Assembly (NCBI RefSeq): GCF_024305035.1
Contig: NZ_JAMWZB010000025.1
Coordinates: forward strand, 1-64,000
Source of the DNA: Algoriphagus sp.
Lineage (GTDB): Bacteria; Bacteroidota; Bacteroidia; Cytophagales; Cyclobacteriaceae
Direction of reading: 5' to 3'
Length of the DNA: 64,000 nt
Shown: one piece after another, positions 1-9,830 of the stretch
Numbering within the stretch: the stretch's first letter is position 1
Layout of the letters: each line of letters opens with the position of its first letter
Program-made: the position numbers and the translations under genes
The notes under the pieces: generated by a model
Database searches by the model: none
Seen by the model: the letters and a program-made list of their open reading frames with translations, nothing else
Told to the model about the DNA's origin: nothing

Positions 1-903
1 AGTAACCGCATCCTCATTGGTCAAACCGTCTACAGTAAACTCGGTCCCTGCAAAGGTGTAGGTCTCTCCGTAGGTCTTGCTGTCGTCATTAGCCGTAATA
101 GTCAATTCTTTGGGAAGAATATCCGCTTGAAATTCCGGCTGGGTGATCGAATAATTAGCAGCATCTGTCCCGGTTGGGAAGTAGGTACTACAGCCATCAT
201 CTACAACAGTAATATCAGTACCTACTCCACTTTGGATGAATATGAAAATCGGAGTTCCACTGATTTCCACCACATCGCCATCAATGATTCCTTGCAGTTG
301 GGGAGTCCCGGAAACCGTTGCCGAGTTCGTACCGTCGTAGGTTTTATCTTCGGCAGTCAAACCAGTAACAGTGAGGGATTTTGGAGAAATAGTCGCACTC
401 AATCCGGAAGGTAGAATTAAATTGTAATTCCCCGCATCTGATCCGCTTAACTCATAGCCTGAGGCTGTAATCGCTATTCCAATCCCAACATCTGCAGTCG
501 CAAAGGTAAATACCCCTGTCCCTCCTAAGGTCACCTCATCTTCCGGCTCCAATCCATTTAGTGTAGCAGTCCCGCTAACTGTTGCATTGGTCGTACCATC
601 GTAGGTTTTATTGTTTCCGGTCAAACCCGTAATGGTCAATGCTTTCGCTGTGATCTCTCCATTTGTTACTACTATGTTTTCTGGTACTGAATAGTTTGCT
701 GCATCTGCACCACTAAGGGTATAGACCACTGTAATAGTTTTTCCAGTCCCAACCGAAGCATTATCATAAGTAGCCTCAGCCGTTACCGATACATCATCTC
801 CCGAGCGAACTCCAGCCAACACGACATCTGTCACTGTTGCTGTAGTAGTTCCATCATAGGATTTGGATAGGGTCAGGCTTTGACTATCAATCGTCAACTG
901 AAT
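1..903 (-). repeat. Tandem MBG (YDG-type) domain-coding repeats
   Basis: Four consecutive units of about 260-270 bp can be read on the minus strand: about 653-903, 390-653, 117-390 and a partial one at 1-117. Each has a KSYDGT/KTYDGT (last one KTYGET) motif, and the complete ones have a later SGADAANY-like motif. This is the pattern of MBG domains found in long bacterial surface proteins. The array continues past the window start. Confidence 0.75.
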
Positions 904-3900
904 AATATCCTGATAGCGATACAGGGCATAAACACTCCCTGCGGACAAAGCCGGATCAAAGATGGTCGTGGTCTCGTCCACTTCTTTGCGGACATACGAA
1001 GATCCACCTACCCAAGCGGTAAGACCCGTGCTGGTAAGCTCAGAGCCGCTGAATAGCTTGGCAATCCCGCCAGGACCTGTAGAAACTGCCGGAGATCCTG
1101 AAACAATAATATCTCCCCCTGTTTCTGTACCAATGGCTTCACTCTTGCCCGCATTCAGAATAATGGCATCTGATGAACTGGAAGAAGTCTTCACATTTCC
1201 AGAAAGGGTCAAGTTTCCACTTTCTGTCGCGATTTCAATTTCTCCTGTAGCGGTGAGGTTATTGACAGTCAACTCATCCCCATCTAAGTAAGTCACCGAG
1301 CCTGTATTCGCTGTCAAGCTGTTGACGTTGTTTCCTGCATTGGAAAAATCATACACTACTCCGGAGCCCAACAACTCCAGATTGTTGGCAGTGATTACTC
1401 CGGCATAGTTGATAAATGTATTGGAATTAAACGTGATATCTCCAGTAAACACATTGGTACCATCAAAACCGATAGCACTTGTGTTATTACCTGTGGCTTG
1501 ATTGATTCCGGCTACATTAGGGTTAGCTGAAATACCTTCTAAACTGATAGTACCAGTTTGGGATACGATTTGTTCCTCTCCACTTCCGAAAAGGAATATA
1601 CCACCATACTGTCCATCAAAGTCTGTACTATTTAAACTACCTGTGATATCTATGGCACCTGAGACAGTTCGGATAATGACTTCACTATTAGGGTTTCCAA
1701 ATGAATATAGTCCTACACCAGCACCGTGTGTATTTTCACTGAAATCGGTCTCCCCGTTGATCGTAATCAAACCGGAGGTACTTTCGATAATCGCTGAGGT
1801 GTTATCCACGATCGTTCCCATTAGGAGACCGTAATACCAGCTTCCGTCATTAATGGTACCTGTTGAAATCGCATTCAAGTCAATTGCACCGGCTCCGGAT
1901 GACAGCGTACTTTGCTCCAGGTATACACCATTGTAACCAGCAGGTCCACCGCTTGCGCCATCGGCTATACCCGAAATAAAAAGGTTTCCATCGTCGGTGT
2001 TCACAGATGACTTATAGATCGTCATCCCATTTTTGAAAATACTTCCATTCACATTATGCGTAGCATCGGCATAGGAGCTTCCATCGCCCACGGTCAGGCC
2101 ATTCCAAGGGGTAGTACTTTCTTCACCCCCTGCCATCCAAAGATGACCACCATTGGTTTGGATGGTAGATTCGTTGAGGAAGATGGATCCCGATTGATTC
2201 CCATCCGCATCCGACCAAAGAATGGTATTGAGCTTGTCTCCTGAAGCGATTAAGGAAGTTCCCGAATTGAATACAATGCTGCCGCTAGCCTTGAAAGTTA
2301 AGGTGCGTTCGGCACTTAATGCAGGACTGATGGCTGTAGCAACGATGATATTGCCGTCACAAGACTGGATAACCAAGTTGCCATTATTCTGAAGATAATC
2401 CTCGATTACAGAGGCTGGCACGGTGGCTTCGCCTGCTGTAGTCAAAACACTTCCATTGATCGAATAGGATGCTCCTGAAGCGGTCGAACCAATGGTAATC
2501 GTTCCCGTACAAGGGGGGCTGCTCGTCGTAAAGTTCTGTACTCCACCATAAGAAGTCCCTACACCATTGGTTGCATAGGCTTGGTAGTAATAAGTAGTAG
2601 CTGGACTCAGGTCTGAAATGCCTAAGTCAAAAATACCAGTTCCACTTCCAACCGTCTCCTGAATCACTCCTGATCCTCCAAGAATTGGCGTACTGTTAGT
2701 AGAGGAAAATACAAAGCCACGGGCTGTCACACTGACTCCTCCATCTGAAGTAATGTTTCCTTCAAAATTTGCTGTAAAAGCCGAAACCCCTGAAGCAGCA
2801 ACTGTGCTTACTGAGGGCTGCTGATTGACAGTAATGTTAAAGGTCTGATTGGTCAACTCTCCTCCATTGGGGTCAGTAACCTTAAAAATAAAACTATCAA
2901 CGCTCTGATTCGCAATAGTATTCTTATAACTGAGTCGTTCACCATCAATATCTTCTGCGGTGAAAGTGGCATTTTCAACCAATTCTACTTCTCCAGCATC
3001 AACAAGGAAATTTTGATTAGAATCTATAAACAAAACACCGTATGACACTGCTGAAGTAATAGTAAATGTAATATCAGAGGCCACAAATGTTTCGTCATAA
3101 CCAATACTTAGGTTACCTGAACCGATAAATTGAATTGTTCCTTGATTTAAGCTCAATCCATTGTTTACATTAACTGTAGGTGGTATGGTGACTACTGGTG
3201 AAGAGACCTGAATATTATTGATTGTGTGGTTAGTATAGTTCTGTTCACCTTCATACCCGCCGCTACTGATATAAAAACGTACTTCGTCCACGTTCGAGAA
3301 AGCTGAGTTTAGTGTCACAGTTTGAGGCAGGTAACCGCTGTCATAACCATCAAACGTTGTAGTAGCTACCTCTACGCCATCACGGTATCCGACGATGGTG
3401 TTGGTAAAAGTCGAAGTTTCACCCCAGTTATAGTATTCAAATTGGATCAGTTTAAACTCACTGCTTTCAGGCGACTTTATAGACATCCCCTTGGAGCCAG
3501 TATTGGGATCTGTCAAGCCAGAGAAAGAGCCATCATTGCTAGTCAGGAATGTGTTGTTTCTCCAGTCCAAATCAGAATGTAAAGAACCGTTGGTGTCTGA
3601 AATATTGAAAACATCAATATTAATATCACTAATTTGTACTGAGCCACCCTCTCCATCTGATGCAATATCATCACCCGTAAGGTCAACAGCGCTCATAGTA
3701 AATGTTAAAATCGGACTAGAGCTTAACAATACACCTGCGCTTTCAGTAGTAAAACTCTCCACTCCCCCATAACTCGTTCCTGCACTATTGGTTGCATAGG
3801 CTTGGTAATAATAGGTAGTGGATGCACTTAAACCTGAAATAGCAAAATCAAAAACACCAGTTCCGCTTCCATCTGCCTCTTGGATTACTCCTGATCCTCC

Positions 3901-5667
3901 AATGGTCGGAGAATTGTTAGTACTGGAATACACAAATCCTCGCTCGGAAACAGAAGCTCCACCGTCATCGGTTACATTACCGCCAAACGTGGCTCCTGTG
4001 GCGGTGATTGATGAAGCGGCTGAGGTGGTTACGGTTGGGTCGGTGGAGGGAGCTTCAGAAATTTCTATCCCAAACAAAAAGTCGTTATCTTGATATTTTA
4101 TAGTTCCCTCAAAAGCATCACCATCAGCGTAAATAGAATTTCGAGTAACTCTTGTTGATATGCTACCAGTGGTTACTACAAAGGTATATTTCTGCCCACT
4201 GGTAAGGCTTATGCCCGCAGAAGACATATCCAATGTACTTCTGTCATTTATAGAAAGGGCAGCAGTAACCGATAAACCTGATACAGTACCCAAATTTGTT
4301 CCTGAATTTCCTTCTCCTGAATACACTGTAACGGTAATTCCACTTGAATTTGCCGTTGATAAAATCTTAATACTACTTAAAGCTCCTGTTTCACATGCCG
4401 TAAAACTTTGACTGAATGGACTTGAGAAAATAAAAGTGTCTGAGGTACTACTAAAATTAGCATCAGTAATTGCTCCTCCATCATTTGAATCAAAGCTACA
4501 TCCGCTTCCTCCTGCAGTCGCACTCGTCGTAAAACTCTCCACTCCCCCATAGCTCGTCCCTGCACTATTGGTGGCATAGGCCTGATAATAATAAGTAGTA
4601 GATGCACTTAAACCTGAAATAGCAAAATCAAAAATACCAGTTCCACTTCCATCTTCCTCTTGGATTACTCCTGATCCTCCAAGAGTTGGCGTACTGTTAG
4701 TGGGGGAATAGACAAAGCCACGGGCGGTTACTGATGCTCCTCCGTCAGAGGTAACATTACCATTGAGAGTAGCTCCGGTGGCGGTGATGGAAGATGCTGC
4801 CGAAGTGGTTACGGTTGGTTCAGTTGCACTACTTACTGCATTATCAATTACAAACGTATCAAACGAATGAAACAAGCCCTCCGCATTACTGTGGGGGATT
4901 CCAGAATCTCCGAAGGCAGGATTATTGTCCTTGTCCATCGTAATACGAACTTCATCTATACTCTCAAAAACAGGATTTGTTAATGTAACTGTAGAATGAT
5001 AGGGTTCAACATCAGATACAATGACAACACTTTCGGATCCCTGCAAAACCCCATTCTTGTACCCAGATATTTTCAGATAATTCCCCCATGAATTCCATTC
5101 AGCATCATGCGCTTTAAAGCTGGTAAACTTGAAATCCGAACCATCAGTGGTTTTAACCACTAAGGCTTCAGGAGCATACCATTGTTGGCCAGAATCACTT
5201 GTATAACCTGCTGTGATATATCCTCCATCTTCAAATTCCGTTGTATAGGGATGCCAGCATCCCCCAGAACCGGTTTCAAACCATAAACTTCCATTCGTAG
5301 AAGTTGAACCATCAAAATTAGCTGCGTAGATATTGAAGGTTTTTCCAATCGCAGAAAAACTATGATTATCACTAATAATCTGACAACCACTAAATCCCTG
5401 ATCATCAAAAGTTATTACACTGCCAGAAGGAATATCGTCGTATTTTGTGAGGTAGCGCTCTATACCATCGCCTTTTCCCAATTCTTCTTTCACAGAAGCA
5501 GTGGCTGCTTTTACATCTTCTCTATCAAAAAATGAATTAGAAGGATCAGTGGGCAGCACCCAAGAAAAACTGAGGTTCAAGAACGCTGTAAAGAGCAAAG
5601 TCAAAAGAGTAATCCTACTCTTTATTCCAGAAATTTTCCTAAACTTTTCCGTGTAAAATTGTTGCAT
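1..5667 (-). CDS. Large secreted repeat protein with fibronectin-like, cadherin-like and MBG repeats (partial, C-terminus beyond window)
   Basis: One open frame runs from an ATG at 5667 to the window edge (1889 codons, no stop), so the C-terminus is missing. It starts with basic residues and a hydrophobic stretch (about residues 17-36) that reads as a signal peptide. Order seen: a jelly-roll-like region rich in Gly, Trp and Asp (about 70-280); three fibronectin-like repeats of about 98 residues ending in a YYYQAYATN motif, separated by two other beta-rich segments; a cadherin/CSPG-like segment before the third repeat (about 830-950); a long Asn/Gly/Thr-rich region resembling a beta-helix adhesin (about 1050-1590); then MBG repeats with the KTYDGT motif up to the edge. 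Proteins of this kind are usually surface-exported, in Bacteroidota commonly by T9SS with a C-terminal sorting domain, which would lie outside the window. Adhesion or matrix function is inference. No enzyme motif was seen. Confidence 0.85.
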   Translation of the reverse strand, partial: MQQFYTEKFRKISGIKSRITLLTLLFTAFLNLSFSWVLPTDPSNSFFDREDVKAATASVKEELGKGDGIERYLTKYDDIPSGSVITFDDQGFSGCQIISDNHSFSAIGKTFNIYAANFDGSTSTNGSLWFETGSGGCWHPYTTEFEDGGYITAGYTSDSGQQWYAPEALVVKTTDGSDFKFTSFKAHDAEWNSWGNYLKISGYKNGVLQGSESVVIVSDVEPYHSTVTLTNPVFESIDEVRITMDKDNNPAFGDSGIPHSNAEGLFHSFDTFVIDNAVSSATEPTVTTSAASSITATGATLNGNVTSDGGASVTARGFVYSPTNSTPTLGGSGVIQEEDGSGTGIFDFAISGLSASTTYYYQAYATNSAGTSYGGVESFTTSATAGGSGCSFDSNDGGAITDANFSSTSDTFIFSSPFSQSFTACETGALSSIKILSTANSSGITVTVYSGEGNSGTNLGTVSGLSVTAALSINDRSTLDMSSAGISLTSGQKYTFVVTTGSISTRVTRNSIYADGDAFEGTIKYQDNDFLFGIEISEAPSTDPTVTTSAASSITATGATFGGNVTDDGGASVSERGFVYSSTNNSPTIGGSGVIQEADGSGTGVFDFAISGLSASTTYYYQAYATNSAGTSYGGVESFTTESAGVLLSSSPILTFTMSAVDLTGDDIASDGEGGSVQISDINIDVFNISDTNGSLHSDLDWRNNTFLTSNDGSFSGLTDPNTGSKGMSIKSPESSEFKLIQFEYYNWGETSTFTNTIVGYRDGVEVATTTFDGYDSGYLPQTVTLNSAFSNVDEVRFYISSGGYEGEQNYTNHTINNIQVSSPVVTIPPTVNVNNGLSLNQGTIQFIGSGNLSIGYDETFVASDITFTITSAVSYGVLFIDSNQNFLVDAGEVELVENATFTAEDIDGERLSYKNTIANQSVDSFIFKVTDPNGGELTNQTFNITVNQQPSVSTVAASGVSAFTANFEGNITSDGGVSVTARGFVFSSTNSTPILGGSGVIQETVGSGTGIFDLGISDLSPATTYYYQAYATNGVGTSYGGVQNFTTSSPPCTGTITIGSTASGASYSINGSVLTTAGEATVPASVIEDYLQNNGNLVIQSCDGNIIVATAISPALSAERTLTFKASGSIVFNSGTSLIASGDKLNTILWSDADGNQSGSIFLNESTIQTNGGHLWMAGGEESTTPWNGLTVGDGSSYADATHNVNGSIFKNGMTIYKSSVNTDDGNLFISGIADGASGGPAGYNGVYLEQSTLSSGAGAIDLNAISTGTINDGSWYYGLLMGTIVDNTSAIIESTSGLITINGETDFSENTHGAGVGLYSFGNPNSEVIIRTVSGAIDITGSLNSTDFDGQYGGIFLFGSGEEQIVSQTGTISLEGISANPNVAGINQATGNNTSAIGFDGTNVFTGDITFNSNTFINYAGVITANNLELLGSGVVYDFSNAGNNVNSLTANTGSVTYLDGDELTVNNLTATGEIEIATESGNLTLSGNVKTSSSSSDAIILNAGKSEAIGTETGGDIIVSGSPAVSTGPGGIAKLFSGSELTSTGLTAWVGGSSYVRKEVDETTTIFDPALSAGSVYALYRYQDIIQLTIDSQSLTLSKSYDGTTTATVTDVVLAGVRSGDDVSVTAEATYDNASVGTGKTITVVYTLSGADAANYSVPENIVVTNGEITAKALTITGLTGNNKTYDGTTNATVSGTATLNGLEPEDEVTLGGTGVFTFATADVGIGIAITASGYELSGSDAGNYNLILPSGLSATISPKSLTVTGLTAEDKTYDGTNSATVSGTPQLQGIIDGDVVEISGTPIFIFIQSGVGTDITVVDDGCSTYFPTGTDAANYSITQPEFQADILPKELTITANDDSKTYGETYTFAGTEFTVDGLTNEDAVT
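2524..4821 (-). repeat. Three fibronectin-like coding repeats inside the surface protein gene
   Basis: Copies lie at about 4526-4821, 3745-4041 and 2524-2820. The first two are exactly 780 bp apart, collinear without indels by eye, and nearly identical at DNA level over long stretches. The third is offset a further 1221 bp and is more diverged. Both offsets are multiples of three, so gain or loss of a copy would keep the frame. The encoded unit begins with a TVTTSAAS-type strand and ends with YGGVESFTT. Confidence 0.8.
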
Positions 5668-5979
5668 ACGATGCTGGGTTAATTCGTCTTTGGGGATAAA
5701 CTTGTGCGAAAAATACTCGAAATCCACTCCTTCACATACAATTCCCTGTTTCATATACCGACTTTGAAACAAAGACTTAGTAAACAGCAAAATCAACTGA
5801 ATAAACTGCAAAAAAGATTAGTCAAATAATAGATAAGATTTGTTGAAAAAATCATTTTTCACTGTTTCAAAACAGGAATTGAAACCCACCAATCCGCATT
5901 AGGGATAAATAAATAGTGGTTTCCACCTTAACGATGACTCAAGAATCACAAGATTTAAGACCAAGTTTTCACCAGGAAA
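5668..5979. other. Intergenic region between the AraC regulator and the surface protein
   Basis: AT-rich 312 bp with no convincing reading frame. A short palindrome, CTGTTT-CA-AAACAG, lies at 5862-5875. On the minus strand it is followed by a T-rich stretch, so it may end the regulator transcript, but the stem is short. No clean TAnnTTTG element was seen before the surface gene start at 5667. Confidence 0.4.
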
Positions 5980-7206
5980 TCAACTTCCGTTTTCCTGAAA
6001 AGCCTTCCAATAATCGCTTGGACTCTTTTCGTACTTTTTCTTAAAGGCATTAAAAAATGTAGTCCGGCTACTAAACCCACAATGATCCCCAAGTGCCTCC
6101 AGCGTAAAATCATCCAAGTAGCCCTCCTCTATCTTTTTCCTGGCAAGACAGACCCGGTAATCATTGACCATGGTCTTAAAATCGGAGTCAAAATAATGAC
6201 GAAAATAAAGGGGAAGCTCCCGCACAGAGATTCCAACTTTCTTGGCAAAGTCTGCCACCAACAGTCCTTTTTCCCGAAATATTTCCCTTTCCTCAAAAAG
6301 GGAAATAATCCGATCACGGACCCTCTCATCCAGCATTTCCTGAAAGGTTTCAGGATCTAGCTCATTTTCAATTATGGGAGTTGAATATTCAGCCAAAACT
6401 GATTTCGAAATGGGTTCTCTTTGGACCTGCCCTCCTATTTTATCCTCCTCTTTCTCAAACACCCACTCGGGATTGGAATGGATATACAAGCTCAAAACCC
6501 CGGCACAGGCAATGATCAAATAACTGGCATAGACTTGGATTTCACCTCCATCTCCCCCACTGGCATATCCTACAAAAAATGAAACACGGAAAATAAAATA
6601 ACCCAAGTTAATCCCACCAATCAATACCATGGCAAGCATCAACCAGTTTCTTACCCATGATTTCTTCAAGAAATCCGTCTTCATCGAACCGGAACGAGTC
6701 AAAATCAGACAACTCCAAATAAAATAACCCAACATTAAGGAAAGCCTGACCCCGTTGACCAGATTGGGATGAATGAATCCATTGGCAACCACATCCAGTT
6801 GGTATGGTTTACTCAAGATTTGCTGGGCAAGTTCTAATTTGACTGCTTCAGGTTGCAGGAAAAATGGCATCAAATCCAGAATATGCAACAAGGCAGGGAG
6901 AAAGTGAACCCAATCCCATTTTTGGAAGCCGGTCCACCCGTTGACATTGTTGCGAACAAAGAAGTAAAAAAAGGGCGCCGCCAAAAATCCAATTGGACTG
7001 CCTGTTCGCATCAAATGGGGGTAATCTAGGATAAATCCCATTTCATACCAAAGGATAAAAACCAAAAAATACAAACTGTAGCAGAATAGGGAACAACCTA
7101 AAAAGTAATTTCGAATTCGTCCTACACTTCCTTTGATTGCCAGTACCAAGGAATTGACAATGGCAAAAGAGAGGATAAACAATTTGAAAATCAGTGCTCC
7201 TGACAT
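5980..7206 (-). CDS. AraC-family transcriptional regulator with membrane-spanning N-terminus
   Basis: 408 residues. The first 250 or so hold about seven hydrophobic segments (near residues 5-25, 33-55, 70-88, 100-118, 150-172, 188-212 and 225-245). A charged linker follows, then a C-terminal AraC-type DNA-binding domain (about 305-402) with two helix-turn-helix units, the second in the typical CGFSSRTTFFNAFKKKY context. This architecture is common in Bacteroidota and is taken to sense a signal at the membrane and bind DNA directly. The gene starts at an ATG with an AACCCAAAA leader 19 nt upstream (7226-7234) and reads toward the large surface protein gene, 312 bp away on the same strand. Control of that gene is possible but only inferred from position. 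Confidence 0.85.
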   Translation of the reverse strand: MSGALIFKLFILSFAIVNSLVLAIKGSVGRIRNYFLGCSLFCYSLYFLVFILWYEMGFILDYPHLMRTGSPIGFLAAPFFYFFVRNNVNGWTGFQKWDWVHFLPALLHILDLMPFFLQPEAVKLELAQQILSKPYQLDVVANGFIHPNLVNGVRLSLMLGYFIWSCLILTRSGSMKTDFLKKSWVRNWLMLAMVLIGGINLGYFIFRVSFFVGYASGGDGGEIQVYASYLIIACAGVLSLYIHSNPEWVFEKEEDKIGGQVQREPISKSVLAEYSTPIIENELDPETFQEMLDERVRDRIISLFEEREIFREKGLLVADFAKKVGISVRELPLYFRHYFDSDFKTMVNDYRVCLARKKIEEGYLDDFTLEALGDHCGFSSRTTFFNAFKKKYEKSPSDYWKAFQENGS

Positions 7207-7367
7207 GTGAAAATAAAAATGGTTTTTTTGGGTTGCTTTTAGACTAATTCAACTGGATTAATTCCGAACCGAAAGTAATTTCTTTCCTTAAGAAATACAA
7301 TTTTAAGAGTTCAAAACACCTTTATTTAGCTATTTTACCTTTTCGATCTGGAAGAGTCCAGCTTGTT

Positions 7368-9401
7368 TTAGGCTTGGGAATAGGGCTTTTTGGGAATAGA
7401 GAAGTAGAATTTAGCCCCTTCTTCCGGAGTGGATTTTAGCCAGATTTTCCCACCGAGATTTGAAATTGCTTTCTTTACGATGGCCAGTCCCATCCCTGTT
7501 CCGGTATATTCATTTTTGCCATGAAGACGCTGGAAAATGATAAATATACGCTCCTGATCCTCTTGCCTGATCCCGATCCCATTATCCTTTACCCTTACTT
7601 CCACCTGTCCTTTTTTCTCCTTAACCCTAATTTCAATTTGAGGTTTTTTATCTGCTGAAACGTACTTGACTGCATTCAAGACCAAATTATGCAGAACCTG
7701 AATGAGCAAGCTTCTATTGGTATAAAGCCGAGCATCTCCTATAACCGCAATTTTAGCCTCTCTTTCCCGGATTAGCTGTTTATTGAGTAAAAGAACCTCA
7801 TGGATGATTTCTGAAAAGGCGAGCTCTTCCTTCAAATATTCTTGCCTGCCCACTCTCGAATATTCCAATAAATCCAGAATTATCCGCTTCATCCGACTCG
7901 CCCCATCTATGGCAAATTTGATGTAGGTCTTGGATTTCTCATCAAGCTGATCGCCGAGTCTTCGCTCCAACAATCTCATAAAACTCGCAATCATCCGTAA
8001 GGGTTCCTGCAAATCATGGGAAGCAGTGTAGGCAAACTGCTCCAATTCCTCGTTGGATTCGGATAGTTTTTTGACCGTCACCTGCAATCTTCTATTGATT
8101 TCTTTGAGCGTTTGCTCATACTCCTTCTGCTTAGAAATATCCGTCATCGCACCAATCAATCTGACAATATCTCCTCTTTCATCCCGAATAATTAGGGCCC
8201 GATTGGTTACAAACCGATACGTTTGATTTTTAGTCTTAAACCGGTATTCGGTTGCCCATTTAGAATTTTCAGGATTGCTGATCACGCCTCTGAATGAACG
8301 AATTACCCTCGGATAGTCTTTGGGGTGAATGTTTCGTATCAAGTGCGGAAATTTCATATCAACCAAACATTCCTCCAATCCAAAACTTTCCTTGAACCCT
8401 TCACCTAGAAAGAGTAAATCCTGCTTGAGATCCCAGTCCCAAATCGCATCTTTAGTCGCTTCGGCTACCTTTTGAAAGCGGAGATGGGAGGCCTGAAGGT
8501 CCCGCTTATTTTTCACTTGATCACTGATATCCAAAAAAAGCCCCGTGAGCTGGACGGGCTTTCCGTCCTCGCTGTAGACGACCACCCGATCATTAATCCA
8601 GAGATAGTCTCCAGATTTAGTCATAAACCGATAGTCAAACTGATGATCTTCGAGATTTTGGACGGCCTTTTTACAGGCTGTAATGACCCGCTCTCGATCC
8701 TCCGGATGAATATGATCTACCCAAAAAGTAGGTGATGCCTTCCATTCCTCGGCACTGTAGCCCATGATCCGCTCGAGTTGAGGACTGAGATAGGTAAATT
8801 CTAAATTTTTGGCATTTGCCACCCAAAAGACACCATCGATATTTTCGACCAACTTCCTGTTAAATTCCTTTTCGTTTTGGAGATGTCCGAGAATGGCTTG
8901 ATTTTCCAAGTTACTTCTTCTTAGCTCCAGCAGCTGCACCACCTGATGGGACAGGATTTCCAAGGCTCTGACTTTATCCTCAGAAAGCTCACGAATCTCC
9001 ATGTCCAAAACACAAAGCGAACCTAATGCAATGCCATCTTGGGTAACGAGGGGAAAGCCCGCATAAAACACGATGCCCGGATTACTCTTGACATAGGGGT
9101 TGTCCTGAAACCTGGCATCAAGCCGCGCATCCGACACGATCATAGGCTGATCCGGACGCTCCAAAGCATAGATGCAAAAAGCATGGTCAATAGGGGTCTC
9201 ATTTATATCCATCCCATAGTGGGACTTAAAAAATTGACGCTCATCATCTAGTATTGTCACTAGGGAAATCGGAGTGCCACAGATCGTAGCAGCCAATTCT
9301 GTAATTTGATCAAAGGCCTTTTCACTACTTGAATCGACTAGTTGATAGCATTCTAAATATTCCTTTGACGGAATCAGTTTCTTTAAATGATTATCCAACA
9401 T
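7368..9401 (-). CDS. GAF-PAS-PAS sensor histidine kinase
   Basis: 677 residues from the ATG at 9401. The frame stays open upstream to a TTG at 9440, but the ATG is preferred. Domains: GAF (about 10-165), two PAS domains with PAC tails (about 190-305 and 315-430), a coiled linker, HisKA with ASHDLQEPLRM and phospho-acceptor His462, then HATPase_c with DNGIGI and GTGMGLAIV boxes near the C-terminus. No membrane segment is present, so it is a cytoplasmic sensor. The last 230 residues closely resemble those of the two giant kinases in this window, suggesting descent from a common kinase core. No response regulator adjoins it in an operon; the nearest is the regulator at 9831-10271, transcribed upstream on the same strand. 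The signal is unknown. Confidence 0.9.
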   Translation of the reverse strand: MLDNHLKKLIPSKEYLECYQLVDSSSEKAFDQITELAATICGTPISLVTILDDERQFFKSHYGMDINETPIDHAFCIYALERPDQPMIVSDARLDARFQDNPYVKSNPGIVFYAGFPLVTQDGIALGSLCVLDMEIRELSEDKVRALEILSHQVVQLLELRRSNLENQAILGHLQNEKEFNRKLVENIDGVFWVANAKNLEFTYLSPQLERIMGYSAEEWKASPTFWVDHIHPEDRERVITACKKAVQNLEDHQFDYRFMTKSGDYLWINDRVVVYSEDGKPVQLTGLFLDISDQVKNKRDLQASHLRFQKVAEATKDAIWDWDLKQDLLFLGEGFKESFGLEECLVDMKFPHLIRNIHPKDYPRVIRSFRGVISNPENSKWATEYRFKTKNQTYRFVTNRALIIRDERGDIVRLIGAMTDISKQKEYEQTLKEINRRLQVTVKKLSESNEELEQFAYTASHDLQEPLRMIASFMRLLERRLGDQLDEKSKTYIKFAIDGASRMKRIILDLLEYSRVGRQEYLKEELAFSEIIHEVLLLNKQLIREREAKIAVIGDARLYTNRSLLIQVLHNLVLNAVKYVSADKKPQIEIRVKEKKGQVEVRVKDNGIGIRQEDQERIFIIFQRLHGKNEYTGTGMGLAIVKKAISNLGGKIWLKSTPEEGAKFYFSIPKKPYSQA

Positions 9402-9830
9402 TATCCTTGGGGAAATTCCCTCTTTTACCCAAATGAACAAGACTAGTTTTAGTCCCCTTCAGTTTAGACAGCAAAATCTGAGCAAAAGAGTTGTTTATGA
9501 AAGGTTATTTTTCATAAACAATCGATTGATATTTGTGTACAAGCACAAAAATAGAAATACCTAGTTTTTTAAAAAATATTTGAGATACTTTAATCTTTTA
9601 TTCCCTTTACTGATTATCCTCAATTATACCAGTAGCCATATTTTTTTTTACTTAAGCGGCTGGATGCTTCGACTTTGCTCAGCACAGGAGGCCGATGACC
9701 GATGACCGAAGTTTGCTTAATTTGAACTTCAACCCTCATTTTGGTCTGTGCACAATTCTTAAGGGTAAGAAAGCAGATTTATATATTCCCTTTTGGTCCA
9801 ATGTGAAAATATTATTCACGAATAAAATTT
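9402..9830. other. Intergenic region between kinase and response regulator
   Basis: AT-rich, with no supported gene. Besides the inverted repeat at 9491-9521 it holds a GC-richer island at about 9655-9712 with a short tandem CCGATGA duplication. The rest (9713-9830) shows no recognisable feature. Confidence 0.4.
9491..9521. promoter_or_regulatory. Perfect 11-bp inverted repeat upstream of the GAF-PAS kinase
   Basis: TTGTTTATGAA at 9491-9501 and its exact reverse complement at 9511-9521, separated by 9 nt. It sits about 90 bp upstream of the kinase ATG and about 310 bp past the end of the response regulator gene. It could be an operator for a dimeric regulator or an mRNA hairpin. It lacks a strong T-run on either strand, so a simple terminator is less likely. 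Confidence 0.4.

Noticed and set aside
2524..4821. Repeats as a CRISPR array
   Set aside because: Units are about 295 bp, coding, in frame and 780-1221 bp apart, unlike short CRISPR repeats.
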